In this document: one piece after another, positions 39,681-49,173 of the stretch
Layout: each line of letters begins with the position of its first letter
Position numbering within the stretch: the stretch's first letter is position 1
Assembly: GCA_016183235.1 (NCBI GenBank)
Contig: JACPFA010000014.1
Span: 62,001-126,000 of the forward strand
Direction of reading: 5' to 3'
Length of the DNA stretch: 64,000 nt
From: Deltaproteobacteria bacterium
GTDB lineage: Bacteria; UBA10199; DSSB01; JACPFA01
Made by a program: the position numbers and the translations under genes
Notes under the pieces: generated by a model
Database searches by the model: none
Told to the model about the DNA's origin: nothing
The model's input: the letters and a program-made list of their open reading frames with translations, nothing else

Positions 39681-42289
39681 GGCACATGAGCTAGGCTCGC
39701 CTCTAAGCCATCGGCTTGGCCGCCGGCTTGGGCACGATCGGGTTTGCCTCCACCCGAGCCACCCATTTTAGCGGCTAGCGCTCGGCAAAGTTCAACGGCA
39801 TTAAAACGACTGATTAAATCTTTAGAAACGGTTACAATCAAGGTGGCCTTGGCGCCACTGGCCGAACCCAACACGGTAATGCCTGACCCCAATTTGTTTT
39901 TTAATTGATCAGAAAATTTTCGCAAGGCCTGCACATCATCGATATCGCGGCGAATGGCTAAATAGCGCACCCCACCAACTTCTTTAACTTCGGTCATGGG
40001 ATCGCTCGCTGAACCATGGACCGCTTGACTTTTTAAATTAACGACTTCTCTTTCTAATTTTTTAAGTTGGGTTGCCATTTTTTGAACCTTAGCCAGGGCC
40101 TCGACCCGCCCTACTTTTAATTCTTTGGCAATATCTGACCATTGTTGTTCAAAATCTCGCAGATATTCAATGACAGCCCCGCCGGTGAGGGCTTCGATAC
40201 GCCGCACCCCAGCTGCCACCGAAGTTTCTTCAATGATTTTAAAACATCCAATATCACCGGTACGACTCACATGGGTGCCACCACAAAGCTCGGTTGAAAA
40301 ATCGGCGATTTTCAAAACCCTAACTTGGTCGCCATATTTTTCGCCAAATAATGCCATGGCCCCTGCCGCAATGGCTTCTGCATAAGACTGGCAATTTTTT
40401 TGAACATCGATATTTTGCCGAATTTTTTCGTTCACCAAATCTTCAACCGCCGTTAGTTCAACCGCCGTCAATGCTGCAAAATGGCTGAAATCAAACCGCA
40501 AGCGATCGGGCGCCACCAACGACCCTGCTTGTTTTACATGTTCACCTAAAATTTTTCGTAAAGCAGCATGCAACAAATGTGTGGCTGTATGATTGTTCAT
40601 GGTCTTTATTCGGTCGGCTGCATTCACCACGAGTTGAACTTCTTGCCCAACTTTAAGGGATCCCTGTTTGATTTTCACATGATGACAAATTAGCCCCTCT
40701 TTAGGAGCTTGAGTATCGGTAATTTGGGCAAGCACGTAAGAGGCTTCAAGCTTACCTTGATCGCCCACTTGACCACCGGATTCTGCATAAAAGGGAGTTT
40801 GATCGGTGAGCACTTCAATCTCATCTCCGGTTGTGGCGGCTTGAACTAAAGCACCCTCTTTTATAATACCCAAAATCTTCCCTTTAGACTGTAAGGTCTC
40901 ATACCCTAAAAATTTACTTTTTACGCCAAGGTTTGCCAATTGCAGGTAAACCTCTTCTAACTTTATTTCCCCTGACCCCTTCCAACTGGCCCGCGCCTTT
41001 TGCTTTTGCGCACCCATGGCCTTCGTGAAACCCGCCTCATCAACGGCCAAACCATTTTCGGTGGCAATAAGCTCGGTTAAGTCGAGAGGAAAACCATAGG
41101 TGTCGTAGAGAGCAAAGGCAATTTCGCCTGATAAAATTTTAGCCCCACGTTTTTTGACATCGGCCAATGCGGTTTGTAAAAACCCGAGCCCCTTTTCTAA
41201 GGTAGTAAAAAAGCGTTGTTCTTCACCACGTATTACTTCAACAATAAATTTTTGATTCTGAGCTAATTCAGAATAAACTTTGCCCATCTTTTCTACAACC
41301 GCCGGCACCAGTTGATGCAGGAAGGGCTGGTTTAAGCCCAACTTTTTTCCATAACGAATGGCCCGCCGCAAAATACGGCGTAAAACGTAGCCTCGGCCAT
41401 CATTAGCGGGCTGCAGCCCTTCTCCAATTAAAAAAGTGCAGGCGCGCAAATGATCGGCAATCACCCGCATGGCTACATCGGTTTCGGCATTCTTGCCATA
41501 ATGGCCCCCACTGATTTTTTCGATGGCGCGAAAAAGATCGGTAAAAAGATCGCTGTCGTAATTAGAATGTTTGCCTTGCACCACACAGGCCAGTCGCTCT
41601 AAACCCATGCCTGTATCCACACTGGGTTTGGGCAAATTTTCTAAACGCCCATCGCTTTTGCGATCGAATTGCATGAAGACTAAATTCCAAATCTCCATGT
41701 AGCGGCCACAATCACAGCCCACCTTACAATCTTTTTTGCCACAACTATATTCTTGGCCATGATCATAATAAATCTCGGAGCATGGCCCACAAGGGCCCAC
41801 TTCACCCATACTCCAAAAATTATCTTTTTCATCAAAACGAAAAATTAGGTCTGGTTTTATATCGGTATGTTGCACCCACAAATCATGGGCCTCATCATCT
41901 TCGCGAAATACCGTGACCCACAATCGGTCTTTGGGGATTTTCATGTCGGTGGTTAAAAATTCCCATGCGTAAATAATCGCCTCTTTTTTGAAATAATCCC
42001 CAAATGAAAAATTCCCTAACATTTCAAAAAAGGTATGATGCCGAACCGTGTACCCAACATTTTCTAAATCGTTATGTTTGCCCGAAACCCGCATGCACTT
42101 TTGCGAAGAGGCCGCTCGCATAAATTCCAATTTTTCTTCGCCGGTAAAAACTTGTTTAAATTGCACCATCCCCGCATTGGTGAAAAATAACGTGGGGTCT
42201 TGGGGAATGAGGCTAGAACTTTTAACCACACGATGCCCACGTTTTTCAAAAAATTGTAGGAAAGATTCCCTAATTTGTGATGATTTCAT
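39662..42289 (-). CDS. alaS: Alanyl-tRNA synthetase
   Basis: The 875-residue product has full AlaS length. The aminoacylation domain has FFTNAGMVQFKQVF and RHHTFFEMLGNFSFGDYFK. The editing domain has HTATHLLHAAL and CGGTHVSRTGDIGCF, which carry the zinc His and Cys. The C-Ala/DHHA1 end reads GSGGGKPDRAQAGGQ. The extra Cys-rich segment CGKKDCKVGCDCGRYMEIWN in the catalytic part is normal for many bacterial AlaS. The order pgpA-cinA-recA-alaS is the usual one. It overlaps the convergent dehalogenase gene at the end. Confidence 0.98.
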   Translation of the reverse strand: MKSSQIRESFLQFFEKRGHRVVKSSSLIPQDPTLFFTNAGMVQFKQVFTGEEKLEFMRAASSQKCMRVSGKHNDLENVGYTVRHHTFFEMLGNFSFGDYFKKEAIIYAWEFLTTDMKIPKDRLWVTVFREDDEAHDLWVQHTDIKPDLIFRFDEKDNFWSMGEVGPCGPCSEIYYDHGQEYSCGKKDCKVGCDCGRYMEIWNLVFMQFDRKSDGRLENLPKPSVDTGMGLERLACVVQGKHSNYDSDLFTDLFRAIEKISGGHYGKNAETDVAMRVIADHLRACTFLIGEGLQPANDGRGYVLRRILRRAIRYGKKLGLNQPFLHQLVPAVVEKMGKVYSELAQNQKFIVEVIRGEEQRFFTTLEKGLGFLQTALADVKKRGAKILSGEIAFALYDTYGFPLDLTELIATENGLAVDEAGFTKAMGAQKQKARASWKGSGEIKLEEVYLQLANLGVKSKFLGYETLQSKGKILGIIKEGALVQAATTGDEIEVLTDQTPFYAESGGQVGDQGKLEASYVLAQITDTQAPKEGLICHHVKIKQGSLKVGQEVQLVVNAADRIKTMNNHTATHLLHAALRKILGEHVKQAGSLVAPDRLRFDFSHFAALTAVELTAVEDLVNEKIRQNIDVQKNCQSYAEAIAAGAMALFGEKYGDQVRVLKIADFSTELCGGTHVSRTGDIGCFKIIEETSVAAGVRRIEALTGGAVIEYLRDFEQQWSDIAKELKVGRVEALAKVQKMATQLKKLEREVVNLKSQAVHGSASDPMTEVKEVGGVRYLAIRRDIDDVQALRKFSDQLKNKLGSGITVLGSASGAKATLIVTVSKDLISRFNAVELCRALAAKMGGSGGGKPDRAQAGGQADGLEASLAHVPQLLNP

Positions 42290-42298
42290 GGCAATAGG

Positions 42299-43345
42299 TT
42301 AGTGGCTGACCGCTTTTTTCTTAGCCACCTTAGCCTCATCGGTTTCGTTAGGCACCAACCCATAATGCGCCAAAATCTTGGTTTTAAGTTCTTGGCAAAA
42401 TTCAGGGTGCTCGATTAAATATTGTTTAGCATTTTCTCGCCCTTGCCCAATGCGCTCTGCCCCATGGGTAAACCATGAACCACTTTTTTCAATAATTTCA
42501 CTGGTGGCTGCCAAATCCAGCAAATCACCTTCAACCGAAATGCCGTGGCCATAAACAATATCAAATTCTGCTTCTTTAAAGGGCGGGGCCAATTTATTTT
42601 TAACCACCTTCGCTCGAGTGCGATTACCCACATTCTGCTCGCCTTGTTTGATAGCGCCAATCCGGCGCACGTCTAAGCGCACGGTGGCATAAAATTTTAA
42701 GGCGTTGCCTCCGGTAGTTGTTTCGGGGTTTCCAAACATTACTCCAATCTTCATGCGGATTTGGTTGATAAAAACCACCAAGGTATTGGACTTATGAATC
42801 ACGCCCGTTAATTTGCGCAGGGCCTGACTCATCAGCCTTGCTTGCGCCCCCATTTGAGCGTCGCCCATGTCGCCTTCGATCTCACCCCGGGGCACGAGAG
42901 CCGCCACCGAATCAATGACAATCACGCTGATCGCATTACTGCGCACCAAGGCATCGCAAATCTCTAAGGCCTGTTCACCGGTATCAGGTTGGCTAATGAG
43001 TAAGTCCTCGACCTTCACACCTAGTTTTTTAGCATACTGCACGTCTAAGGCATGTTCGGCATCGATGAAGGCTGCCACCCCACCTTGTTTTTGAGATTCG
43101 GCAATGGCATGAAGGGCCAAAGTTGTTTTACCTGAAGATTCAGGGCCGAAAATTTCAATAATTCTCCCCTTGGGGTATCCACCAATCCCTAAAGCAATAT
43201 CTAAAGAAATGGAGCCGGACGAAATCGACCCAACTTTTGCCAAAGGTAAGGGGTCATCACCCAAGCGCATAATAGCACCTTTACCGAATTGTTTTTCGAT
43301 CCCAGCTAACGCAAGGCTTATGGCCTTTTCTTTATCGGTCGACAT
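42299..43345 (-). CDS. recA: Recombinase RecA
   Basis: The 348-residue product has Walker [35 protein letters not shown], the L1/L2 loops and [20 protein letters not shown]. It drives strand exchange and the SOS signal. It lies 16 bp after cinA and 9 bp before alaS, with no recX between. No LexA-like box was identified upstream. Confidence 0.98.
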   Translation of the reverse strand: MSTDKEKAISLALAGIEKQFGKGAIMRLGDDPLPLAKVGSISSGSISLDIALGIGGYPKGRIIEIFGPESSGKTTLALHAIAESQKQGGVAAFIDAEHALDVQYAKKLGVKVEDLLISQPDTGEQALEICDALVRSNAISVIVIDSVAALVPRGEIEGDMGDAQMGAQARLMSQALRKLTGVIHKSNTLVVFINQIRMKIGVMFGNPETTTGGNALKFYATVRLDVRRIGAIKQGEQNVGNRTRAKVVKNKLAPPFKEAEFDIVYGHGISVEGDLLDLAATSEIIEKSGSWFTHGAERIGQGRENAKQYLIEHPEFCQELKTKILAHYGLVPNETDEAKVAKKKAVSH

Positions 43346-43361
43346 ACACGCGACTCCTTTT

Positions 43362-44624
43362 TTAAAGTAACATTCTTCTTAGCTTATTTAAGGCAATGGC
43401 CGCCACAACTTTTTTAAAGGCCTTGCGCCCAAATGGCAAAACAAACTTTTTATCCCAAACTTCATGCTGGCTTGCAATGGCAACATAAACCGTACCAACC
43501 GGTTTTTCAGCCGTCCCACCACTGGGGCCTGCAATACCGGTGATTCCTATTCCAAAATCCGCGCCAACTTGCTTACGAATTCCACTGGCCATCTGAATGG
43601 CTACTTCCCGACTCACTGCCCCCTGTTCAACTAATACGCTGGACTCAACGCAACATCTTGAAATTTTTGAACTATTAGCATAACAAGTAAGCCCTTCTAA
43701 AAAAAAATCGCTCGCCCCGGGCTGGTTGGTCAACCAATCACTCAAATACCCACCCGTACACGATTCGGCCACTGCTAACGTTTTTTCGGACTGTTTTAGG
43801 CGTTCGCCCACCACCACCGCTAAGTCTTGTTCACCCTCTCCATAAACATAATTCCCAACCTTTTCTAAAATGCGGGCTTTGGCTGTTTTTAGTTTACGTT
43901 TCACCGCACTTTCACTTGAACCGCTACTTGAAATTTTTAACAAAATATCGGGAAACTTCACTTGAAAGGCGAGTTTTGTCTCTAATAATTGAACTCGTTC
44001 CATCAATTCTGTTTTCAAGGCATAATCGAGTGCGCCTTCGGGAATGCCAAAACATCTTAATATCTCGGTGCAAACTTTTTGACGAACCGGCATTTTCTTT
44101 TTGAGGATAGGCAAAACCCGTTTGAAAAACATCCGAGACATTTCCGCTGGAACCCCGGGCAAAAAGAAAAAATGGCTTTGTTGATAGGCACGATAAATGC
44201 CTGGCGCCGTGCCTAAAGGATTTTCCAAAACAATCGAGCCTTGCGGAATATCGGCTTGCTTGAGTTGATTGGGAGTGAAAACCCGACCTGATTTTTTAAA
44301 AAAACGTTCAATCTTTTTTGCAATTTGTTGATCACGCTTTAAGGGAACCTTTAAAAATTGAGCGAACACTTCCAAAGTAAAATCATCAGAAGTGGGGCCT
44401 AAGCCACCCGTCACCATAATTAATTTAGCTCGCTTCGTTGCCAAGCGAAAGGCTTGCAACATGGTTGCTTCATCGTCACCCAAGGTGCTGTGATACTTTA
44501 CTTGATAACCCAGTTGGGTAAGCGCTTGCGACAAAAAAGCCGCGTTGCTATTGATCACATCACCCACTAATACTTCGTTGCCAATGGCAATGATTTCACA
44601 AGTAATAGAATGATTTTTTTTCAT
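43362..44624 (-). CDS. cinA: CinA-like protein
   Basis: The 420-residue product has an N-terminal MoCF-type domain ([20 protein letters not shown], residues 1-170) and a C-terminal CinA amidase domain ([20 protein letters not shown], with [20 protein letters not shown]). The family hydrolyses ADP-ribose and deamidates NMN, and the gene is commonly joined to recA. The left arm of palindrome copy 2 ends close to its start codon (44638 onward). Confidence 0.93.
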   Translation of the reverse strand: MKKNHSITCEIIAIGNEVLVGDVINSNAAFLSQALTQLGYQVKYHSTLGDDEATMLQAFRLATKRAKLIMVTGGLGPTSDDFTLEVFAQFLKVPLKRDQQIAKKIERFFKKSGRVFTPNQLKQADIPQGSIVLENPLGTAPGIYRAYQQSHFFFLPGVPAEMSRMFFKRVLPILKKKMPVRQKVCTEILRCFGIPEGALDYALKTELMERVQLLETKLAFQVKFPDILLKISSSGSSESAVKRKLKTAKARILEKVGNYVYGEGEQDLAVVVGERLKQSEKTLAVAESCTGGYLSDWLTNQPGASDFFLEGLTCYANSSKISRCCVESSVLVEQGAVSREVAIQMASGIRKQVGADFGIGITGIAGPSGGTAEKPVGTVYVAIASQHEVWDKKFVLPFGRKAFKKVVAAIALNKLRRMLL

Positions 44625-44637
44625 AGGACTAACGACT

Positions 44638-44823
44638 ATTTATGCGACGAGCAATGGGTAAGCCCTTCTGGTTGGCATTGCCGAAGCGGCGGGCCCTTCA
44701 TGCGGGTCAGCGGGTATGGAAAGCCGGTTATACCGGAAGGCTTCCATACCCGCTGGCCCCATGAAGGTCGCCGCGAGAGGCACCGCCAACCAGAAGGGCT
44801 TACCCATTGCTCGTCGCATAAAT
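44638..44823. repeat. Giant palindrome with 39-bp perfect arms (copy 2)
   Basis: The left arm 44638-44676 begins ATTTATGCGACGAGCAATGG and ends CTGGTTGGC; the right arm 44785-44823 is its exact reverse complement. The right arm holds the last seven codons and stop of pgpA (IYATSNG and TAA), so the left arm is an inverted copy of that gene end. The 108-bp body carries the CGGGTATGGAAAGCCGG core in an imperfect stem and matches the bodies of copies 1 and 3. Frames read through it are artefacts. Confidence 0.9.
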
Positions 44824-45258
44824 GATTCCACGTAATATTAAATTCGCAAAAATCCCCGCCAGCACATCATCCAACACCACCCCCCAACCACCCTTTAACT
44901 TTTGATCGATCAAACGAATCGGAAAGGGTTTTAGAATATCAAATAAACGAAACAAAATAAAACCCAACAGAACGTGTTGCCAACTAAAAGGAATGAGCAC
45001 CATGGTCACTAAAAACCCTGCGACTTCATCAATAACAATCGAGCCGTCATCGTGCAGTGAAGAAAAATTTTCGTGTAATTGCGAAAAGAAGCTGGCAATA
45101 AAAATAAAAATGACGACTCCCAAAACATAATGAAGCACTGACAAATCGCGCACCAACCAATAAACCACCACCGCACCTAAGGTTCCATAAGTGCCGGTGG
45201 GCCCAGGCAACAAGCCTAAACCAAACCAAGTCGAAAATATTTTGGTGATAATTTTCAT
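44800..45258 (-). CDS. pgpA: Phosphatidylglycerophosphatase A
   Basis: The ATG at 45258 gives 152 residues; a longer frame into 45438 crosses a palindrome and reads like repeat. The family core has GLLPGPTGTYGTLGA, VIDEVAGFLVTMVLIPF and the KPFPIRLIDQKLKGGWGVVL and DDVLAG segments, with three to four membrane spans. It dephosphorylates phosphatidylglycerophosphate to make phosphatidylglycerol. The last seven codons lie in the right arm of palindrome copy 2. Confidence 0.95.
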   Translation of the reverse strand: MKIITKIFSTWFGLGLLPGPTGTYGTLGAVVVYWLVRDLSVLHYVLGVVIFIFIASFFSQLHENFSSLHDDGSIVIDEVAGFLVTMVLIPFSWQHVLLGFILFRLFDILKPFPIRLIDQKLKGGWGVVLDDVLAGIFANLILRGIIYATSNG

Positions 45259-45270
45259 AAAACCCAATAA

Positions 45271-45391
45271 GGACCTCTCAAAAAGGCTCAGATGCAAGGC
45301 AGGCTGAGGAGACCGGCCGAGGCGTACTAGCAAGTACGTCGCAGGCCGTGTTGACGAGGACAACGCCGCAGATGACCTTTTTGGGAGGTCC
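45271..45391. repeat. Intergenic palindrome with different core
   Basis: GGACCTCTCAAAAAGG (45271-45286) pairs with CCTTTTTGGGAGGTCC (45376-45391) with one mismatch. The centre GCGTACT-AGCA-AGTACG forms an inner stem and AGGCCG/CGGCC parts lie between. It fills the gap between the permease stop and the pgpA start. The GTACTAGCAAGTACG core is not shared with the 27125/44638/49167 family. It may be a terminator for the permease gene. Confidence 0.7.
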
Positions 45392-45392
45392 G

Positions 45393-47414
45393 TTACCTTA
45401 CCCGCGCAGGGATGATGACCATGGTCTTCGCATCCCACTGCAATCGCTTTTGAATGGCCAGCGCCGTCTCGTTATGCAAGAGCCGTTGATACCAACGTTC
45501 TTTTTGAAAAATAATTTTGCCTGCAAAATAAGTAGTTTGTGGATATTTTTTGGCCACTTCTAAACAAAGTTTTTCCCCTTCTTCAACGGCCTCCGTCCCA
45601 ATGCCCACAAAATATTCCGCTGGGATCCCAATCTTTCTAGCCAATTCTACATATTTTTTAAGATTCTCTTCGGTTTGCGCACGCAGAGATTCAATCGCAT
45701 CTTCTCCCTTAAAACCACCGGAGTCTATCACTCCAACCGAAATGAAAATAAGATTTTTAAAATGACCAGGGAATATGCGAAAAATATTAAGTACCGTATG
45801 AATCCCTAGCTCACCATAACCACCTACCAGCACAGCAGCCGTTGGTTTGCTAGGATCAAGCGGAGGAATATTAAGATCGGGTTCTGCAGGGATTTCTCCA
45901 ATTTCAGCGTACAACTTGGCCAACACCTTAGGTAACTGGCGATAGTGATGCCTAATTAAATAACAAACGACAATAAGACTACCCGTTACAACGAGGGTTA
46001 CCCATCCTCCATACAGAAATTTTTCCATAACCGTAATCACTAAGATTGTACCGCACAATAAAAATCCAACTAAAAATAATGCGGCTCGCCCGACACGGAT
46101 TTTACGTCGCCAGAATCTTCTCGTGGTCCACAAAAACATCCCCAACATTGACAAAGAAAAAGTCAAAAAGACGTTGATGCTATACATGACCACCAAATGG
46201 CGAACATCTCCGTGGGTGTAAAGCAAGGCCAGTAGCGAAGCCACCCCAAACATGACAATACCATTTTGAGTTGTTAAACGATCTGAAAATGCCCCAAACC
46301 GATGCGGCATCCAGGAATCTACCGCCATATTAGCCAAAATTCTGGGCCCACCTAAGAATCCGGCTTGAGCCGCAACCACCAAAAGTGCCCCTTCTGTTAT
46401 CAAAGTCATAATCACAAAGAAATTTCCCAAACCAAATGTACTTGATATTTTTCCAATTAAAACTGCATTGAGGGTTTTGCCTTCCACCGGGGCAACATTC
46501 CAGAGCAGATAACAAAACAATAACCCTGCCGCCATGAAAGACAGAGAAAATGCCATATACATCATGGTTCGCTTAGCTGTCTCCACACGCGGCTCCCGCA
46601 TGATAGCAAGCCCATTGGATACGGCCTCTATTCCCGTATAAGTACCACCACCTAAAGAATAGGCATGGACAAAAAGGGCCAACAATCCACCTGCACCTAA
46701 AGTAGCAAAACCTTGTTTAAACCCAACACCAATCGTGCGGGTAGTTTCAGCGATCTCAGGGGTGTGATGAATAATTCCCCCTAAAATTAATAAAGTGTGT
46801 GTAATAAGAAATAGAGCAAAAATGGGCGTTAAAGCTATGACCGACTCTTTCACTCCACGTATATTAATGGTGGTAAGAAAGATAATTAAGAAAATCTCCA
46901 CTACTAATTTGAATTGATGAAACTCGATAGGCAAAAAACTAAACAAGGCATCCCCTGCCGCTGCAATCGAAACAGTAATGGTTAGAACATAATCAACAAT
47001 CAAAGCACAACCTGAGACCAAACCAACTTTCTCGCCTAAAAGTTTGGTTGCAACAAGGTAACCTCCTCCACCATGAGAAAAAACTTCGATGATACGATTG
47101 TAAGCTATGGAAATGACGAAAACCGTAAAGATCATCATCAAAGCCAAAAATACCGCTAAATAAGTATGCTCCCTCAGCGTACGAAAGGCCTCTTCCGGAC
47201 CATAAGCCGAGGAAGAAAGCCCATCGGCACCTAGCCCCACCCATGCCAACAACGGGATCAAAGCTAAACGATGAAATAACGATCTGTCGGCCAAACTACG
47301 GGGTGCACCCAATAAAAATCGGCGCGCGCGTTCCCATAACGTTGGCTTTTCATCTTGAGGAGGAGACGGGGTGCCCCCAGGTTCTGGAGGTGGGTTATAA
47401 GACTTGGAATGCAT
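45393..47414 (-). CDS. APC-family permease, KimA-like
   Basis: The 673-residue product has a Pro-rich cytoplasmic N-terminus and twelve or more membrane segments. VGLGADGLSSSAYGPEEAFR (about residues 57-76) matches the first-helix motif of KimA-type potassium importers and other APC proteins. The C-terminal 190 residues are soluble with PTAAVLVGGYGELGIHTVLN, a nucleotide-binding or USP-like region. The ion or substrate is not proven; potassium or amino acid transport is most likely. A palindrome at 45271-45391 ends the transcript. Confidence 0.8.
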   Translation of the reverse strand: MHSKSYNPPPEPGGTPSPPQDEKPTLWERARRFLLGAPRSLADRSLFHRLALIPLLAWVGLGADGLSSSAYGPEEAFRTLREHTYLAVFLALMMIFTVFVISIAYNRIIEVFSHGGGGYLVATKLLGEKVGLVSGCALIVDYVLTITVSIAAAGDALFSFLPIEFHQFKLVVEIFLIIFLTTINIRGVKESVIALTPIFALFLITHTLLILGGIIHHTPEIAETTRTIGVGFKQGFATLGAGGLLALFVHAYSLGGGTYTGIEAVSNGLAIMREPRVETAKRTMMYMAFSLSFMAAGLLFCYLLWNVAPVEGKTLNAVLIGKISSTFGLGNFFVIMTLITEGALLVVAAQAGFLGGPRILANMAVDSWMPHRFGAFSDRLTTQNGIVMFGVASLLALLYTHGDVRHLVVMYSINVFLTFSLSMLGMFLWTTRRFWRRKIRVGRAALFLVGFLLCGTILVITVMEKFLYGGWVTLVVTGSLIVVCYLIRHHYRQLPKVLAKLYAEIGEIPAEPDLNIPPLDPSKPTAAVLVGGYGELGIHTVLNIFRIFPGHFKNLIFISVGVIDSGGFKGEDAIESLRAQTEENLKKYVELARKIGIPAEYFVGIGTEAVEEGEKLCLEVAKKYPQTTYFAGKIIFQKERWYQRLLHNETALAIQKRLQWDAKTMVIIPARVR

Positions 47415-47561
47415 GTTCAGTTTTCACACCTAACTCACCGGGCTTGGTCTTTCAAGCGCTTTCGAAAGCTCAACATAGATGACCCTTGATAACACTTGAC
47501 TTAACAAATCCCCACGATTTAAACTGACCGCTCTTTAAGGTTAACGAAGGAGTAAACATTT

Positions 47562-48617
47562 ATGGGGAAATTCATTTCTCAAATTTTCTTTTTTTTATTG
47601 AGTGGTCTGATTTTAGTTCATTGCGGTTCTCCCAAAGAACCAGCCGGCACCCCTGATATTCAAGCGGAACTTAGCAAAGGCAAGGTGGTCGCCAGCCAAG
47701 GCTCGACTGAAATCAAAGAAGGTTATCTTGACTTAATTGTGAAAGTTAACCCTAACGTCAAACGACAAATTACCAACCCCCTTGGCAAAAAGAAACTCGT
47801 TGAAAATTTGATGGAGCAAGAACTCCTTTATCGAGAAAGTTTACGCAAAGGTCTACAAAACGACAAAGACGTACAAGCCAAAATGGCCATGTTTAGCCGC
47901 GTCGTAATTGCCCAAGCCCTGATTGATAAAGAGGTTGAAACCCAGGCCAAAGGCGAATACGAAAAAAATAAAGACACCGAATTTAATCAAGTCAAAATTG
48001 CTCATATCTTTTTCAGCACTCGCCCCCCACCTCCTAAAATCGACCCTAAAGCCAAAACACCCCCTCAAAATGCCAAAGAAGATCTAGAAAAGGCAAAACA
48101 AGCCGCCAAAGTTAAGGCTGATGAAGCTTATGCTAAACTAAAAGGTGGAGAAGCCTGGCAAACCATTTCCGACACCTACTCCGATGATAAAATGACCTCT
48201 AAAAATCAAGGTGAAATTGGCTATGTAACCAAAAATGACCCTCGGGGCATGCGGCTGGATTGGGCCAAGATTATCGAAAAGGCCTTTGCCATGAAAAAAG
48301 ACGAATTTAGCGAACCTATTTTAGCCAAAGATGGCTACCATATTGTTAAAGTGGTTGAAGAGGTCTCGGTAAAACCTTACGACGAAGTTGAAAACGGCAT
48401 TAAGTTTAAACTTCGCCCTAAAATCAAAGCCGATATTATGACGAGACTAACTGGCGGCAATAAAATTAATTTTTTTGATGAAGAAATCAAAAAGTTAGGT
48501 GAAAAACCCGCGGAACAACCCCCCATGAGCATCAACCCTTCAAAACCAGGCGCTCCTGGCGGTATGCCACCCCCGCAACATCCGCACCCCCCTAAGGATG
48601 CTGTTCATGCTCATTGA
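47562..48617 (+). CDS. Parvulin-type peptidyl-prolyl isomerase lipoprotein
   Basis: The 351-residue product has a signal peptide with lipobox LVHCGS (Cys near residue 22), a SurA-like N-terminal helical region (about 35-125) and a parvulin domain (about 140-285) with KIAHIFFSTRPPP, FSEPILAKDGYHIVKVVEE and MTSKNQGEIGYV. It ends in a Pro/His-rich tail GGMPPPQHPHPPKDAVHAH. It probably folds secreted or outer-membrane proteins, as PrsA does. The stop is followed within 20 bp by palindromic repeats. Confidence 0.88.
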   Translation: MGKFISQIFFFLLSGLILVHCGSPKEPAGTPDIQAELSKGKVVASQGSTEIKEGYLDLIVKVNPNVKRQITNPLGKKKLVENLMEQELLYRESLRKGLQNDKDVQAKMAMFSRVVIAQALIDKEVETQAKGEYEKNKDTEFNQVKIAHIFFSTRPPPPKIDPKAKTPPQNAKEDLEKAKQAAKVKADEAYAKLKGGEAWQTISDTYSDDKMTSKNQGEIGYVTKNDPRGMRLDWAKIIEKAFAMKKDEFSEPILAKDGYHIVKVVEEVSVKPYDEVENGIKFKLRPKIKADIMTRLTGGNKINFFDEEIKKLGEKPAEQPPMSINPSKPGAPGGMPPPQHPHPPKDAVHAH

Positions 48618-48634
48618 GATTGCTTCGGCTATCA

Positions 48635-48698
48635 TGGATCCCGGGTCAAGCCCGGGATGACGGTATATTACGTCATCCCGGGCTTGACCCGGGATCCA
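48635..48698. repeat. 28-bp perfect palindrome between convergent genes
   Basis: Two inverted copies of the GC-rich repeat (TGGATCCCGGG...CCCGGGATGACG, 48635-48662 and 48671-48698) are separated by 8 bases GTATATTA. The arms match perfectly over 28 bp. A strong hairpin would form in transcripts from both flanking convergent genes. A partial dispersed repeat GAGATTGCTTCGGCT precedes it. Confidence 0.85.
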
Positions 48699-48708
48699 CA
48701 TATGACAT

Positions 48709-49173
48709 TTAGTGAAAAATAACTTGGTCTCTCTCTTTGATTTTCTTAAGCTTAACCTGCCCGGCGTTAACTTCAAGACAATAACGGTAGGGCTGTTTAG
48801 CTTTGATCGCTGTTTCAGAAAGGGGTTTAGCATGGGTCGCAACATCAACTATTTTGCCTTGCCCATCGATAAAAATTAAATCCAGCGACAAGTAAGTATC
48901 TTTCATCCAAAATGCAATCGTAGAATTTGCGGGAAACACAAACAGCATGCCTTCGTTTTCTGGCAAATAAGTTCTTTGACTTAACCCCTTCGTTTGCTCT
49001 TGATAAGTCATCGCCACTTCGACCTGATATTCAACCAATAATTTTTGTGTCTTACCATCAACAATAGTCAGCTTAATTTTTTCTAAAGCTAAAGCAAACG
49101 CAGAACCAATATTTGTCAAAACAAAAATTAGCGAAAAAACTAAAGTCACTATTTGTATTGAGCAAGCCTTCAC
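48709..49173 (-). CDS. DUF192 family exported protein
   Basis: The GTG at 49173 gives 154 residues; a longer frame to 49365 would be read through palindrome copy 3 and is rejected. A hydrophobic signal (VTLVFSLIFVLTNIGSAFA) is followed by the DUF192 core TYQEQTKGLSQRTYLPENEG, MLFVFPANSTIAFWMKDTYL and LDLIFIDGQGKIVDV. The function is unknown; the fold is a small beta-barrel. The start lies inside the decayed left arm of the palindrome, so the 5' end may have been changed by it. Confidence 0.8.
   Translation of the reverse strand: MKACSIQIVTLVFSLIFVLTNIGSAFALALEKIKLTIVDGKTQKLLVEYQVEVAMTYQEQTKGLSQRTYLPENEGMLFVFPANSTIAFWMKDTYLSLDLIFIDGQGKIVDVATHAKPLSETAIKAKQPYRYCLEVNAGQVKLKKIKERDQVIFH

Noticed and set aside
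42299-43345. LexA-type SOS box before recA
   Set aside because: The 16-bp gap to cinA and the region before it show no clear inverted LexA-like motif.
44610-44831. Frames of 63-71 residues on both strands across palindrome copy 2
   Set aside because: Mirror-image frames caused by the inverted repeat; the right arm is already the pgpA end.
45259-45438. N-terminal extension of pgpA
   Set aside because: It crosses the intergenic palindrome and the permease stop; the family N-terminus begins at the ATG at 45258.
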